64,000 nucleotides of DNA from Paludibacter sp. (GTDB lineage: Bacteria; Bacteroidota; Bacteroidia; Bacteroidales; Paludibacteraceae), in contig JAFLKK010000019.1 of assembly GCA_019163375.1 (NCBI GenBank), positions 275,586 through 339,585 on the forward strand. Reading direction: 5' to 3'. The position numbers and the translations under genes were made by a program. Of this stretch, positions 1 through 9,094 are shown in pieces. How positions within the stretch are numbered: the stretch's first letter is position 1; every line of letters begins with the position of its first letter. The notes beneath the pieces are model-generated. The model saw only the letters and a program-made list of their open reading frames with translations, was not told the DNA's origin and did not search any database.

Positions 1-30
1 CGGTAGACAACTGTCAACAGAGTCTGGATA

Positions 31-70
31 AAAAGAAACGCTGCAAAATTTAATTTGCAGCGTTTCTTTT
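31..70. terminator. Terminator hairpin after the vor operon
   Basis: A perfect 17-bp inverted repeat (arms 31-47 and 54-70, loop atttaa) lies 25 bases beyond the vorC stop. The arms start with A-rich and end with T-rich sequence, so it can work in both directions. It is placed to end the minus-strand vor transcript. Confidence 0.75.
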
Positions 71-94
71 TGTGCTTCTAGTCAACCCAATAAA

Positions 95-640
95 CTACTC
101 AACTTTCTTGATTAGTGCCATTCCAATCTGGATGGCTTTTTCATTCATCGGGATTAAGTGATGGTGTCTATCTGGAAGTGATTTTTTAAGTCCTTTTAAA
201 ACATTTGCAACCTGCACAATGGGGCGCACTTTCAACAATCCACCCAAAATAATCATATTCATTGTTTTGGATTCGTTGTTGGCCATTGCATATTCTGTAG
301 CATCAATACGGTAAATATTAATGTCGGTGCGTGTCGGAAATTTTTTAAACCCGTTACCGTCGAAAATCAACGTTCCGCCGGGCTTTACTTTGCTTTCGAA
401 TTTTTCCAACGAGGGTTGGTTTAGCACAATGGCTGTGTCGTACGTACTTAGAACCGGTGAGCTAATGCGTTCGTCGCTAAGAATCACGGTCACATTGGCA
501 GTTCCGCCACGTTGTTCAGGACCATACGATGGTATCCAGCTCACTTCTTGTCCTTGCATTAAACCTGAGTAAGCCAGGATTTTTCCCATTGACAGAACTC
601 CCTGTCCACCAAATCCGGCAATTATTATTTCTTCTTTCAT
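95..640 (-). CDS. vorC: 2-oxoacid:ferredoxin oxidoreductase, gamma subunit
   Basis: Gamma subunit (181 aa) of a four-subunit 2-oxoacid:ferredoxin oxidoreductase, which decarboxylates 2-oxoacids to acyl-CoA with reduction of ferredoxin in the cytoplasm. The N-terminus has the family signature GFGGQGV (about residues 9-15), followed by PSYGPEQRGG near residue 38. It is the last gene of an operon ordered ferredoxin, alpha, beta, gamma, the order known for VorDBAC of Bacteroidales. Subunit type is clear. Whether the substrate is a branched-chain 2-oxoacid (Vor) or 2-oxoglutarate (Kor) cannot be decided from sequence alone; Vor is preferred because of the alpha subunit. Confidence 0.88.
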   Translation of the reverse strand: MKEEIIIAGFGGQGVLSMGKILAYSGLMQGQEVSWIPSYGPEQRGGTANVTVILSDERISSPVLSTYDTAIVLNQPSLEKFESKVKPGGTLIFDGNGFKKFPTRTDINIYRIDATEYAMANNESKTMNMIILGGLLKVRPIVQVANVLKGLKKSLPDRHHHLIPMNEKAIQIGMALIKKVE

Positions 641-681
641 GTGTTCATTCTATAAATCGTAAATAATAAAATCGTAAATCA

Positions 682-1443
682 TTAAATGTCCTTCAAATCG
701 CCAAGCGGATAAGCAGGGAACATGTTTTCAACCATCCAGGTGTTAGAATCGGCAGGAGATAATTTCCAACCCGAGTTACAGGTAGAAACAACTTCTACTA
801 TCGATGTTCCTTTGCCTAACATGCTGTTTTCAAATGCTTTTTGGATGGCTTTTTTCGTTTTACGAACCGAGGCTACTGTGTGAGCACTTTGTCGTGTCAC
901 GTAGCAAGTTCCGTCCAATTGAGCCAATAACTTGGTAATATCTAGCGGATATCCGTTCAATGGTACAGTTCTTCCGTTAGGTGAAGTAGATGATTTCATT
1001 CCATGCAGGGTAGTTGGTGCCATTTGACCACCGGTCATACCATAAATACCATTATTGATAAAGATAATAGCAATATTCTCACCGCGGTTGCAGGCGTGAA
1101 TTGTTTCTGCAGTACCGATAGCTGCTAAGTCGCCATCACCCTGGTAAGTGAATACCAGGCGATCGGGAAGCAACCGTTTTACAGCAGTTGCCAATGCCGG
1201 TGCACGTCCGTGTGCAGCTTGTTGCCAGTCGATATCAAGATATTTATAGGCAAAAACGGCGCAACCCACCGGTGCAATACCGATTGTTTTTTCTTGAAAG
1301 CCCATTTCGCCAATGATTTCGCCAATAAGTTTGTGAATCACGCCATGCGTACAGCCGGGACAGTAGTGCATTGGAACATCGTTCAGTACACTTGGTTTAG
1401 CGTAGACAAGGTTGGCGGGGTTAATTATATCATTTGTTGTCAT
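682..1443 (-). CDS. vorA: 2-oxoacid:ferredoxin oxidoreductase, beta (TPP-binding) subunit
   Basis: Thiamine-diphosphate-binding beta subunit (253 aa). The TPP motif is visible as GDGDLAAIG (about residues 101-109) followed by INNGIYGMTGGQ about 25 residues later. The CPGCTHG segment near residue 28 is typical of the family. It pairs with the alpha subunit just upstream (78-base gap) and the gamma subunit 41 bases downstream, so the three are surely co-transcribed. Length is normal. No defect seen. Confidence 0.9.
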   Translation of the reverse strand: MTTNDIINPANLVYAKPSVLNDVPMHYCPGCTHGVIHKLIGEIIGEMGFQEKTIGIAPVGCAVFAYKYLDIDWQQAAHGRAPALATAVKRLLPDRLVFTYQGDGDLAAIGTAETIHACNRGENIAIIFINNGIYGMTGGQMAPTTLHGMKSSTSPNGRTVPLNGYPLDITKLLAQLDGTCYVTRQSAHTVASVRKTKKAIQKAFENSMLGKGTSIVEVVSTCNSGWKLSPADSNTWMVENMFPAYPLGDLKDI

Positions 1444-1520
1444 AATATTTTTGTTGTCAGTAAAAAGTTATCGGTGGATTGTGAAATAATATACTTCCAC
1501 AAAACTACCGGATCAATATT

Positions 1521-2621
1521 TTATTTTACTATTAATTTTTTCAATGCTTCAAATACATCATCCGGCGAAGGCACAATACCACCCATGCGACCGTAAAACT
1601 CAACAGGTACACGACCGTTTACTGCCAAACGAACATCTTCTACCATTTGTCCGGCACTCATTTCCACTGTAAGCATACCTTTTGTTTGGTTCGCGTAGTG
1701 GCTGATTTGTTCGGTAGGGAATGGGAAAAGTGTGATAGGGCGTAATAATCCCGCTTTAATACCTTGGGCACGAGCCATTTCTACCGCTTTTTGGCAAACA
1801 CGGGCACTTGTTCCGAATGCAACGATTAAATATTCTGCATCTTCGCAATCAAATTCTTCAAAAAGAACCTCGTTTTTTTCAATTGTGCGATAACGCGATT
1901 GGAGTCTTAAATTCAAATCTTCCATTTCTTCTGCTTCCAGTTGAAGAGAATAGATGTAATTTGGTTTGCGATTGGCAGGTTTGCCCAACGTTGCCCATGG
2001 GCATTTTATTTTAATTTCTTCTTCTGTCAAGCGAGGTTGGAATGGAGGAAGAACTACTTTTTCCATCATTTGACCAATAACACCATCAGCCAAAATCATT
2101 ACCGGAGTAAGATATTTAAAGGCCAGATCGAAAGCCATAACGGTATGATCGGCCATTTCCTGAACAGAAGCAGGAGCAAGGGTAATCATTTTGTAATCGC
2201 CATGACCACCACCTTTTACGGTTTGAAAATAATCGGCCTGGCTGGGTTGGATAGTTCCTAAACCGGGACCACCACGCATAACGTTTACGATTACAGCGGG
2301 AAGTTCAGCACCGGCAAGGTACGAAATCCCTTCCTGCATAAGACTCACTCCCGGGCTCGACGAACTGGTCATTGATTTTTTACCACAACCGGCACCGCCG
2401 TAAACCATATTGATAGACGCTGTTTCACTTTCGGCCTGAAGTACTACCATACCGGTAGTATTCCACGGTTCAAGTTCCATAAGCGTTTCCATTATTTCTG
2501 ATTGAGGAGTGATTGGATAGCCAAAATATCCATCGCAACCACAGCGGATGGCAGCGTGGGCAATGGCTTCATTCCCCTTCATTAATCTGACTTCTTCTGT
2601 ATCTTTCTTTTTATTGTTCAT
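1521..2621 (-). CDS. vorB: 2-oxoacid:ferredoxin oxidoreductase, alpha subunit (VorB type)
   Basis: Alpha subunit (366 aa) carrying the pyrimidine-binding domain (GYFGYPITPQSEI near residue 33, with the nearby ESETASINMVYGG) and the C-terminal transketolase-like domain (YLIVAFGTSARV near residue 264). Together with VorA it forms the thiamine catalytic site. The best family match I recognise is VorB, 3-methyl-2-oxobutanoate:ferredoxin oxidoreductase, as annotated in Bacteroides relatives. In an anaerobe the enzyme links branched-chain amino-acid breakdown, or acid activation in reverse, to the ferredoxin pool. Confidence 0.88.
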   Translation of the reverse strand: MNNKKKDTEEVRLMKGNEAIAHAAIRCGCDGYFGYPITPQSEIMETLMELEPWNTTGMVVLQAESETASINMVYGGAGCGKKSMTSSSSPGVSLMQEGISYLAGAELPAVIVNVMRGGPGLGTIQPSQADYFQTVKGGGHGDYKMITLAPASVQEMADHTVMAFDLAFKYLTPVMILADGVIGQMMEKVVLPPFQPRLTEEEIKIKCPWATLGKPANRKPNYIYSLQLEAEEMEDLNLRLQSRYRTIEKNEVLFEEFDCEDAEYLIVAFGTSARVCQKAVEMARAQGIKAGLLRPITLFPFPTEQISHYANQTKGMLTVEMSAGQMVEDVRLAVNGRVPVEFYGRMGGIVPSPDDVFEALKKLIVK

Positions 2622-2656
2622 GTTGTTGATTTTAAAAAATGATAGGCTCTGATGTT

Positions 2657-2881
2657 TTAGAGCTTAACTCTGTAAACTGTGATGCAAGCATCCGGACAAA
2701 CATATGCACAGGCCGAACAACCAACACAGGAGTCGGGATCGGCCATGTAAGAATAATTGTAACCTTTTGAATTTGCTTCGTTATTTAGTAACAATACTTT
2801 AGATGGACAAGCCACCACACATAGGTTGCAGCCTTTACATCGTTCTACGTTTACTACTATCGCTCCTTTTACTTTAGCCAT
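2657..2881 (-). CDS. vorD: 4Fe-4S dicluster ferredoxin subunit of the 2-oxoacid oxidoreductase
   Basis: Small ferredoxin (74 aa) with two CxxCxxCxxxCP motifs, CKGCNLCVVACP (about residues 15-26) and CVGCSACAYVCP (about 52-63), giving two [4Fe-4S] clusters. It is first in the vor operon, 35 bases before vorB, and passes electrons from the catalytic subunits to soluble ferredoxin. A -7 element of the Bacteroidota type lies 27 bases upstream. Confidence 0.9.
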   Translation of the reverse strand: MAKVKGAIVVNVERCKGCNLCVVACPSKVLLLNNEANSKGYNYSYMADPDSCVGCSACAYVCPDACITVYRVKL

Positions 2882-3366
2882 TATGTATTTTATTTAAAAT
2901 TGACACGCAAATGTAACTAAAATTCATTAGATAGAATTTCCAAAAACAGTTTTTTATAGTTTTTTTATTCTTGAAAATTTCTTTGAAATTTAGTTTCGCA
3001 GCATCAAAACCCCAAATTTATTTCGGGATTTTATGATTTGTTTTTCCCAATTACGTATTACTGTTAGTTGTCTTTGATTTAACGTCGTTTTGTTTCGAAT
3101 GCAAAGTAAGCACTCCTGAATAATTATCACAAATGATTGGGAGAATTATTTTGATATTGGTACGAAAAAACTGAATTTGGGATAGAAAAGAATATATTGG
3201 GGTGAAATTAATGCTCATGTTCGGTTAATCTATCCTTTTTTTGAATTTAAAGCTCTTGTTTTTGGATTTTTATTCTTAGTTTATTCTTTAATGGGCTGTC
3301 TGATTGTGTAAATAGTCGCCTGTAATGTTTGATTATACATTTATTCATTAGTTTGCAAAGTAAATA
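2882..3366. other. Intergenic region between addB and the vor operon
   Basis: This 485-base AT-rich gap separates two minus-strand genes. Its vorD-proximal end holds the likely vor promoter. A weak inverted repeat (aaaacccc near 3007 and gggatttt near 3024) might end the addB transcript. I see no small gene or RNA in the rest. Confidence 0.5.
2908..2915 (-). promoter_or_regulatory. Candidate -7 element of the vor operon
   Basis: On the minus strand this reads TACATTTG, matching the Bacteroidota housekeeping -7 consensus TAnnTTTG, 27 bases from the vorD start codon. No convincing -33 TTTG at the usual distance; the nearest, complement of 2941-2944, is 25 bases away. Confidence 0.45.
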
Positions 3367-6249
3367 TTACCGATTGCAAACACCTACATAGGCACAATAT
3401 TGGCATACTTTTACATTTTCGGTTTGAGTGAATGCCACTTCAGTATTGAAAATTTCCTCCAGACAAACGGTTAGATGTTCTTTGAACTCATCTTCGTAAA
3501 CATTAAAGTCGGTCACCGTGTCATTTACGTTTTTTTCGGGTCTGTAATGCAATTCGGTATCAAAACCATCTTTAAATACATCGCGCATATAATAAATGCC
3601 CGGTGTCATTATTTTACCTTCCGCTTTTTGTTTGTACAAAATGCCGTAAAGAAATGTCTGCAACACAAATTTAGGACGCTTGTCTTTGTTTTTCTCGAAT
3701 ACTTCGTCCAGACTTTTGAATTCCAACGAGCCACTTCCGGTTTTATAATCGAGGATGCGCAGTCGCCCTTCTTTCTCATCTATACGGTCGATAAAACCTT
3801 TGATGTTTACTTTCTTACTACCGTTTAATATTGGGTATTCAATCTTATTTCTGTCCTCAGAATTAATGTACCGAAACGGTGCATGTTGCTTGTCGGTTTT
3901 GAGGACCTGCAAAATATATTTACGAATAACAGTTGCAATCAAGAGGTTGTTGCCTTCGAGTTGTACCACCGTTTTGTTTTTCTTTTTGAAATATTTCGAC
4001 GAAAATGCTTGAGCAATTTGTTGGTCGATATACAAAGTGTTTTTAAGTAATTCATCGAAATCGCTCGCCTGAATCATTTTTCCTTTGAATGGTTCATACA
4101 GATTTTCCATTACGTTGTGGAAAAGCGTACCAAACATATCAGCTTCGATCGTTTCTTTTACTTCGTCGGCTTGTTCCACCTCTTCTACTTTGGTAAGATA
4201 GAACTGCAACGGACAGTCGATGTAGGTGTTGATAGAACTTGCCGAGAGTGCCGGCGCTTTTTCGGCATCGGACGCAAAGCGCTCAATTTTTTCCATTACG
4301 GCAGGCGTTTTCTCTATCTGTATGGCTTGCGGACTACCAAAGCCAATATCGAACGAAATGTTTTTTCGTTGATAGTTGACACCATAATGATAATATAATT
4401 GATGCATAAAGCGGCTTACTTCACCAGTCTGGCCGGACTCTGAACGAGAATCGTACATCAGATAAATGCGTTTGGCGCGGTGTATCAACCGGTAAAAATT
4501 GTAGGCTGTGATAGCATCCTGATGTTCGGTGGTGGGCAAGTCGAAACCTTTGCGCAGGTTGTATGGAATAAAGCTGTTGGTGCTGCTTTTTTGTGGAAAA
4601 ATGCCCTCGTTGAATGACGTGATAATCAGGTTGTCGAAGTCCAGTCCACGTGTTTCGAGCACCCCCATCACCTGCAATCCGTCCAACGGCTCACCCACAA
4701 ACGGGATGGTGATACCGGAAGTGAGTTGGCGGGTAAGGCGTACCAAGGTGTCAATCGTCATATCCACTTCCACCGGTTTGTCCTTCATAATGTCGGACAT
4801 TCGATTGATAGTAACATAGTATTGATACAGAAAATCGCATTCCAATTGGTAATTGTGCGTTTCGTTAGAGGCTTGTTGCCAGCCATTTTGTAAACTACGC
4901 AGAATGTGTAGCAAGTAGGGCAGAAAATGTTGTGTGTCGGTTTGCGGAGCGAATATGGAAGCCAGTAGTTCGTTCTTTTTCAGTTCTTCGGCATCGATGT
5001 AAATCCAGTTATTCCCGGCCATCTGGCGCAAAATGTGCTGAGCTTCATCGCCACATAGCATGGCAATATATTGATGGTTCAGAATGTTCGAGACATTGAG
5101 ATGATAAAAGGATATTTTATCGCCTGAGGTGCGCATGCGCTTTTGTAACTCGAAAATGTGCTCTATCAGTCCCGAAACAGGAGTGGCTTTAAGCGGAAAA
5201 CCCATGGTGACATTTACCTTTCCTATTTGTTCAGGTAAGGAATGGAGTAGGGGAACGAGCAAACTCTCATCGGGCAACACCACGGCAGTACGTATCCAGC
5301 TCATGTTGGGCACTTCGGGAGGAAAGAGTTTGTTGAGAATGGCATACGCTTGTTTGGCTTGCCCCACAGCCGAGGGAACTACGATAAGTTCAATCTCTTT
5401 TTCCTGCAGCGATTCAACAATGGTTTCAATCGGATATTTCGATGGAAAAAGATGAATGTTCTCGGCATAGAAACGCGATGCCTGATTGTCGCTGTCGCGC
5501 AATTCGGCCGCATCGTAATCCCAGTAAAAGTCAGCTTGTCCGCGTCGTTGAAGCTCGGCAAACAATGTTCGCTCGCAGGGATTCAGTGCGTTGAAACCAA
5601 TAAATACAAATTGTTTGTTTTCAAATTCGGGAATCAGTTCTTTGGCTTTCAGTCTGTCGGCCACATTTCGGCAAATCATGCCTTCTGTGGCAGTATTGTC
5701 GGCTATTAACTCGGCACGAAATAGCTCGTAGATGGGCAAAAGAATTTTCCATGTGGCAATAAAATCTTCCTGCGATTTACCTTCAACAACTGGCACAAAG
5801 TTATTCCAGAACTGTCGGATGGCTTCCACCTGTCGATCGGAGAAAACGTTGAACAGTTGGTCGATTTGTTTTAGTTCGGTGATGTTGGTGAACAGTTGTT
5901 TAGCATCCACACGGTATTTGTCTACATCTTCAAAATCGGATAGCAGCATTTCGCCCCAGAACGCAAACGAATCGAAACTCTCGTCGCTGCCACTCTGCGC
6001 TTTGTAGATGCGATACAGACGAAAAAGCATGCTCAGCCGGTCGGCCGTTTGCCAGGTGGAAGCAGCCGAAAAGCACTCGTTGATGGTTACAATCTCCGGC
6101 GAAAAGACCGGCTTTTGAGCCACTTCGGCAATGTATCGCTGAAAGAACAACCCCGCGCGACGGTTAGGAAAAACAAAGGTAAAGTTGCTTATATCCGATT
6201 GCTTTTGTGCGTAATAGGTTTGTGCTATGCGATAGAGAAATGAATTCAT
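3367..6249 (-). CDS. addB: AddB-like helicase-fold protein with C-terminal PD-(D/E)XK nuclease
   Basis: Large protein (960 aa) resembling AddB, the nuclease/scaffold subunit of the AddAB double-strand-break resection complex. The N-terminus has the inactive-helicase start FVFPNRRAGLFFQRYI. The C-terminal nuclease has GFIDRIDE and then LRILDYKTGSG (about residues 815-840), the Asp and Asp-x-Lys of PD-(D/E)XK. A Cys near residue 678 (IDCPLQFYL) and three near 948-957 (VCQYCAYVGVC) match the iron-sulfur staple that surrounds this nuclease in AddB. No AddA-type UvrD helicase gene is adjacent: the upstream neighbour is a divergent membrane protein. The family is clear; the addB name assumes that addA lies elsewhere. 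Confidence 0.8.
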   Translation of the reverse strand: MNSFLYRIAQTYYAQKQSDISNFTFVFPNRRAGLFFQRYIAEVAQKPVFSPEIVTINECFSAASTWQTADRLSMLFRLYRIYKAQSGSDESFDSFAFWGEMLLSDFEDVDKYRVDAKQLFTNITELKQIDQLFNVFSDRQVEAIRQFWNNFVPVVEGKSQEDFIATWKILLPIYELFRAELIADNTATEGMICRNVADRLKAKELIPEFENKQFVFIGFNALNPCERTLFAELQRRGQADFYWDYDAAELRDSDNQASRFYAENIHLFPSKYPIETIVESLQEKEIELIVVPSAVGQAKQAYAILNKLFPPEVPNMSWIRTAVVLPDESLLVPLLHSLPEQIGKVNVTMGFPLKATPVSGLIEHIFELQKRMRTSGDKISFYHLNVSNILNHQYIAMLCGDEAQHILRQMAGNNWIYIDAEELKKNELLASIFAPQTDTQHFLPYLLHILRSLQNGWQQASNETHNYQLECDFLYQYYVTINRMSDIMKDKPVEVDMTIDTLVRLTRQLTSGITIPFVGEPLDGLQVMGVLETRGLDFDNLIITSFNEGIFPQKSSTNSFIPYNLRKGFDLPTTEHQDAITAYNFYRLIHRAKRIYLMYDSRSESGQTGEVSRFMHQLYYHYGVNYQRKNISFDIGFGSPQAIQIEKTPAVMEKIERFASDAEKAPALSASSINTYIDCPLQFYLTKVEEVEQADEVKETIEADMFGTLFHNVMENLYEPFKGKMIQASDFDELLKNTLYIDQQIAQAFSSKYFKKKNKTVVQLEGNNLLIATVIRKYILQVLKTDKQHAPFRYINSEDRNKIEYPILNGSKKVNIKGFIDRIDEKEGRLRILDYKTGSGSLEFKSLDEVFEKNKDKRPKFVLQTFLYGILYKQKAEGKIMTPGIYYMRDVFKDGFDTELHYRPEKNVNDTVTDFNVYEDEFKEHLTVCLEEIFNTEVAFTQTENVKVCQYCAYVGVCNR

Positions 6250-6389
6250 GTTTGTTTATTTGATATTTGGGTCGATAAATAAAGTAGGAATAGAACCTGC
6301 CTTTCATCGACTCTCTTTTTTTTGTTTGCTTTTCCGAGTGCTAAATTACACAATTTTAATCAATGGAGCTTAATCTAAGCTTATTTTGT

Positions 6390-6397
6390 TATTTTTG
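6390..6397 (+). promoter_or_regulatory. Candidate -7 element for the DUF554 gene
   Basis: TATTTTTG fits TAnnTTTG and lies 47 bases upstream of the ATG at 6445. No -33 TTTG at normal spacing. Confidence 0.35.
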
Positions 6398-6444
6398 TAA
6401 GCGAAAATTTAATTTACTTATTTACGCTATTTCAAACACCCTCT

Positions 6445-7122
6445 ATGATTGGAACACTTGTCAATGCAGCAGCCGTAATAGCCGGCGGAATAGTTGGTTT
6501 ACTGTTGAAAAAGAGTATGCCCAAGCGCGTTACCACTATTTATTTTCAGGCTGTAGGTTTGTTTACCGTTGCCATCGGTATTAGTATGGTGTACAATATG
6601 CAACATATTCTTATTGTGGTGAGTAGTTTAGCCATAGGCTCACTTTTAGGGGAGTGGTGGAACCTCGAAACCGGAGCCGAGAAGCTCAGTTTATACCTCA
6701 AGCGTAAGTTCCGGATTGGTAGCGATAAGTTTTCCGAAGGTTTGGTAACAGCTTTTTTGTTGTATTGCATTGGTTCAATGACTATTCTTGGAGCTATACA
6801 GGAAGGAACCAGCGGCTCGTCCGACTTGCTGCTCACTAAATCGCTCATGGATGGTTTTTCTTCTATCATTTTAGCTTCCGCTTTTGGAGTAGGCGTTATT
6901 GTTTCAGCTATTCCACTGCTTGTTTTTCAGGGAGGAATCACTTTGTTGGCCATGTATGCCAGTACCTTTTTTACTCCCGAAATAGTACATGGTCTTACCA
7001 GTGTAGGTGGTATTTTGCTTATAGGGCTTGGCATTAATATCCTCGAAATAAAAAAACTGCGCATCATTAATATGTTGCCTTCGCTTTTAGTGGTAGCCTT
7101 GCTGCTGTGGTGGTTTGTTTGA
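6445..7122 (+). CDS. DUF554 family integral membrane protein
   Basis: A 225-aa polytopic membrane protein of the DUF554 (YdfK/YqgA) family, recognised from the opening MIGTLVNAAAVIAGGIVGLL and the GTSGSSDLLLTKSLMDGFSS segment near residue 120. Six to seven hydrophobic segments are visible. Substrate and function of the family are unknown; it is probably a transporter. It stands alone, divergent from addB, with its own -7 element and a hairpin terminator. Confidence 0.82.
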   Translation: MIGTLVNAAAVIAGGIVGLLLKKSMPKRVTTIYFQAVGLFTVAIGISMVYNMQHILIVVSSLAIGSLLGEWWNLETGAEKLSLYLKRKFRIGSDKFSEGLVTAFLLYCIGSMTILGAIQEGTSGSSDLLLTKSLMDGFSSIILASAFGVGVIVSAIPLLVFQGGITLLAMYASTFFTPEIVHGLTSVGGILLIGLGINILEIKKLRIINMLPSLLVVALLLWWFV

Positions 7123-7177
7123 TAAGTATTTTTTGTTTGTATTTTCTCCCGAACGTTTAGGAATATGTGCATTCTAA

Positions 7178-7216
7178 TAGAAATATCATTCGTATACAAT
7201 GATATTTCTAATTTTT
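7178..7216 (+). terminator. Terminator of the DUF554 gene
   Basis: Perfect 13-bp stem (arms 7178-7190 and 7198-7210), 7-base loop, followed by atttttc. It lies 56 bases past the stop codon. Confidence 0.7.
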
Positions 7217-7311
7217 CATGCTTTATACAACCTTAAATCCAACCTTATACACTATCATTTCTCCACCATTTTATCACTCCGCACTGTTAAACTAACTGTA
7301 AAACTTTAAAA

Positions 7312-7346
7312 TTTGACCCGTTTATTGCACATTTAGTCTACTTTTG
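7312..7346 (+). promoter_or_regulatory. Promoter of the acyl-CoA carboxylase operon
   Basis: TTTG at 7312-7315 and TACTTTTG at 7339-7346, 23 bases apart. The -7 box is a full TAnnTTTG match; the spacing is at the long end of the Bacteroidota range. Confidence 0.6.
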
Positions 7347-7430
7347 TAGGCTTTTTTTAAATATGGTTTTTTAATTGAACGAAATTAAAGCTTAGTTGTT
7401 AGAATAAGGTTAAACAACATTCGGATATAC

Positions 7431-8969
7431 ATGATAAATAAAAATGAAGTATTTGAACAGCGCCTCAAAGCGTTGCAAGAAATGGAAAACAATGCTGCGC
7501 AAAGGCAGCATTTAAAAGGTAAACTTACTGCTCGCGAACGAATAAACATTCTTTTTGATGAAGGTACATTCTACGAATTTGATGCTTTTGTATCGCCTTC
7601 GCAAACGCCAATGAGCAGCAAACAATCTAATTTTGGTGATGGTGTAGTGGTAGGACGTGGTATGGTTCAGGGTAGAAGCGTGTTTGCATATGCCCAGGAT
7701 TTCACGGTATTGGGTGGCTCTCTTGGTTTTGCACATGGTATGAAAATAGCCAAAGTGCAGGAAATGGCCCTCAAGCTTGGTGCTCCCATTGTTGGACTAA
7801 TGGATTCGGGTGGTGCCCGTATTCAGGAAGGAGTGAAGAGTCTATCGGCTTATGCTACCATTTTTCGTAACAATGTTCAATCGTCGGGCATTATTCCTCA
7901 AATTTCGGCCATCTTGGGGCCGGCAGCCGGTGGAGCTGTTTACTCACCTGCACTTACCGATTTTATTTTTATGACCAATCAAACATCGTATATGTTTGTT
8001 ACCGGTCCGGATGTGGTAAAAGAGGTCCTGAATGAAGACATAGACATGGAAGGCCTCGGTGGCGGAAATGTACATGCCAGCAAAAGTGGTGTGGCGCATT
8101 TTGTGTCGGACGATGAGGAGCATACCATTATGCTTATTCGTAAGTTATTGTCGTATATTCCTTCCAATAATTACGAATCGTTGCCGGTATCAAATCTGGT
8201 AAGTTCGTATAAATCACGTCAGGAGTTTTTGGATCGTATTATCCCTGATGATCCGAACCGTCCGTATGATATGAAAGAAATCATCAATATCATTGTGGAC
8301 AAAGATTCGTTTTTTGAAGTACACGAAAAATTCGCACAAAATATCCTGGTTGGCTTTGCCCGTTTGAACGGAAAGTCAATAGGTATTGTAGCCAATCAAC
8401 CGAAAGTGATGGCCGGAACACTGGACATTAACGCCAGTGTGAAAGGTGCTCGTTTTGTGCGTTTTTGCGATGCTTTTAATATTCCATTACTGATTTTGGA
8501 AGATGTCCCCGGATTCTTACCAGGTCTTGAACAAGAGCACAATGGTATTATCCGTAATGGAGCTAAACTGCTATATGCATTTTGTGAAGCTACGGTGCCT
8601 AAAATAACCGTTATTACCCGTAAAGCCTATGGCGGTGCGTATATTGTGATGAGTAGTAAAAATACAGGCGGTGATTTTAATTTTGCATGGCCTACTGCCG
8701 AAATAGCCGTTATGGGACCTGCAGGTGCTATCAAAATTGTGAATAAACACGAACTGGCAAAAGCGGAGAACAGAGCCGAAATGGAAAAAATGCTTGTTGA
8801 TAAATACAAAGACGAAACAGCAAATCCATATAAAGCCGAAGAATTAGGATTGATAGATGAAGTAATCAGCCCGTCGAGAACGCGTGATCTTCTTATCACT
8901 TCGTTTGAAATTTTGTCCAACAAACAATATCATAAACCGGCTCGTAAACACGGAAGTATTCCTTTATAA
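7431..8969 (+). CDS. pccB: Acyl-CoA (propionyl-CoA) carboxylase, carboxyltransferase subunit
   Basis: Carboxyltransferase (512 aa) of a biotin-dependent acyl-CoA carboxylase, converting propionyl-CoA and carboxybiotin to methylmalonyl-CoA, or the reverse. Crotonase-fold signatures are visible: GLMDSGGARIQEG (near residue 122), ILGPAAGGAVYSP (near 161), EDVPGFLPG (near 358) and KAYGGAYIVMSS (near 398). It opens an operon with the biotin carboxylase and carrier protein. The same family includes methylmalonyl-CoA decarboxylase alpha subunits, but no sodium-pump beta subunit is encoded here and a biotin carboxylase is, so a carboxylase is the better call. Propionyl-CoA preference is an inference. 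Confidence 0.85.
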   Translation: MINKNEVFEQRLKALQEMENNAAQRQHLKGKLTARERINILFDEGTFYEFDAFVSPSQTPMSSKQSNFGDGVVVGRGMVQGRSVFAYAQDFTVLGGSLGFAHGMKIAKVQEMALKLGAPIVGLMDSGGARIQEGVKSLSAYATIFRNNVQSSGIIPQISAILGPAAGGAVYSPALTDFIFMTNQTSYMFVTGPDVVKEVLNEDIDMEGLGGGNVHASKSGVAHFVSDDEEHTIMLIRKLLSYIPSNNYESLPVSNLVSSYKSRQEFLDRIIPDDPNRPYDMKEIINIIVDKDSFFEVHEKFAQNILVGFARLNGKSIGIVANQPKVMAGTLDINASVKGARFVRFCDAFNIPLLILEDVPGFLPGLEQEHNGIIRNGAKLLYAFCEATVPKITVITRKAYGGAYIVMSSKNTGGDFNFAWPTAEIAVMGPAGAIKIVNKHELAKAENRAEMEKMLVDKYKDETANPYKAEELGLIDEVISPSRTRDLLITSFEILSNKQYHKPARKHGSIPL

Positions 8970-9032
8970 TTTAGTCAATAGGTTGATTTAGTTTTTTAGT
9001 TTTTTGGTTTGGTATGTTCATTTGTTATCACC

Positions 9033-9060
9033 CAATCAACTAAACTCTAATGACCAAATT
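9033..9060. repeat. Possible heptad-like spacer inside the carboxylase operon
   Basis: In the 125-base gap between pccB and the biotin carboxylase gene, four units of 7 bases each begin with C (caatcaa, ctaaact, ctaatga, ccaaatt). A related ccaatcaaccaaac recurs just before the next ATG. Weaker than the other heptad arrays. Confidence 0.35.
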
Positions 9061-9094
9061 GCCGTTTAATTATTATCCAATCAACCAAACATAA

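Larger units (their letters stand above)
7123..7430. other. Intergenic region before the acyl-CoA carboxylase operon
   Basis: This 308-base gap holds the DUF554 terminator (7178-7216) and the promoter of the carboxylase operon (7312-7346). The leader between that promoter and the ATG at 7431 is about 80 nt; I see no strong structure in it. Confidence 0.6.

Noticed and set aside
1..26. Heptad repeat at the left window edge (gacaact, gtcaaca)
   Set aside because: Only two units are inside the window; too little to call.
7431..8969. Methylmalonyl-CoA decarboxylase alpha subunit
   Set aside because: Same family, but the operon codes for a biotin carboxylase and lacks the membrane beta subunit, so a carboxylase is more likely.
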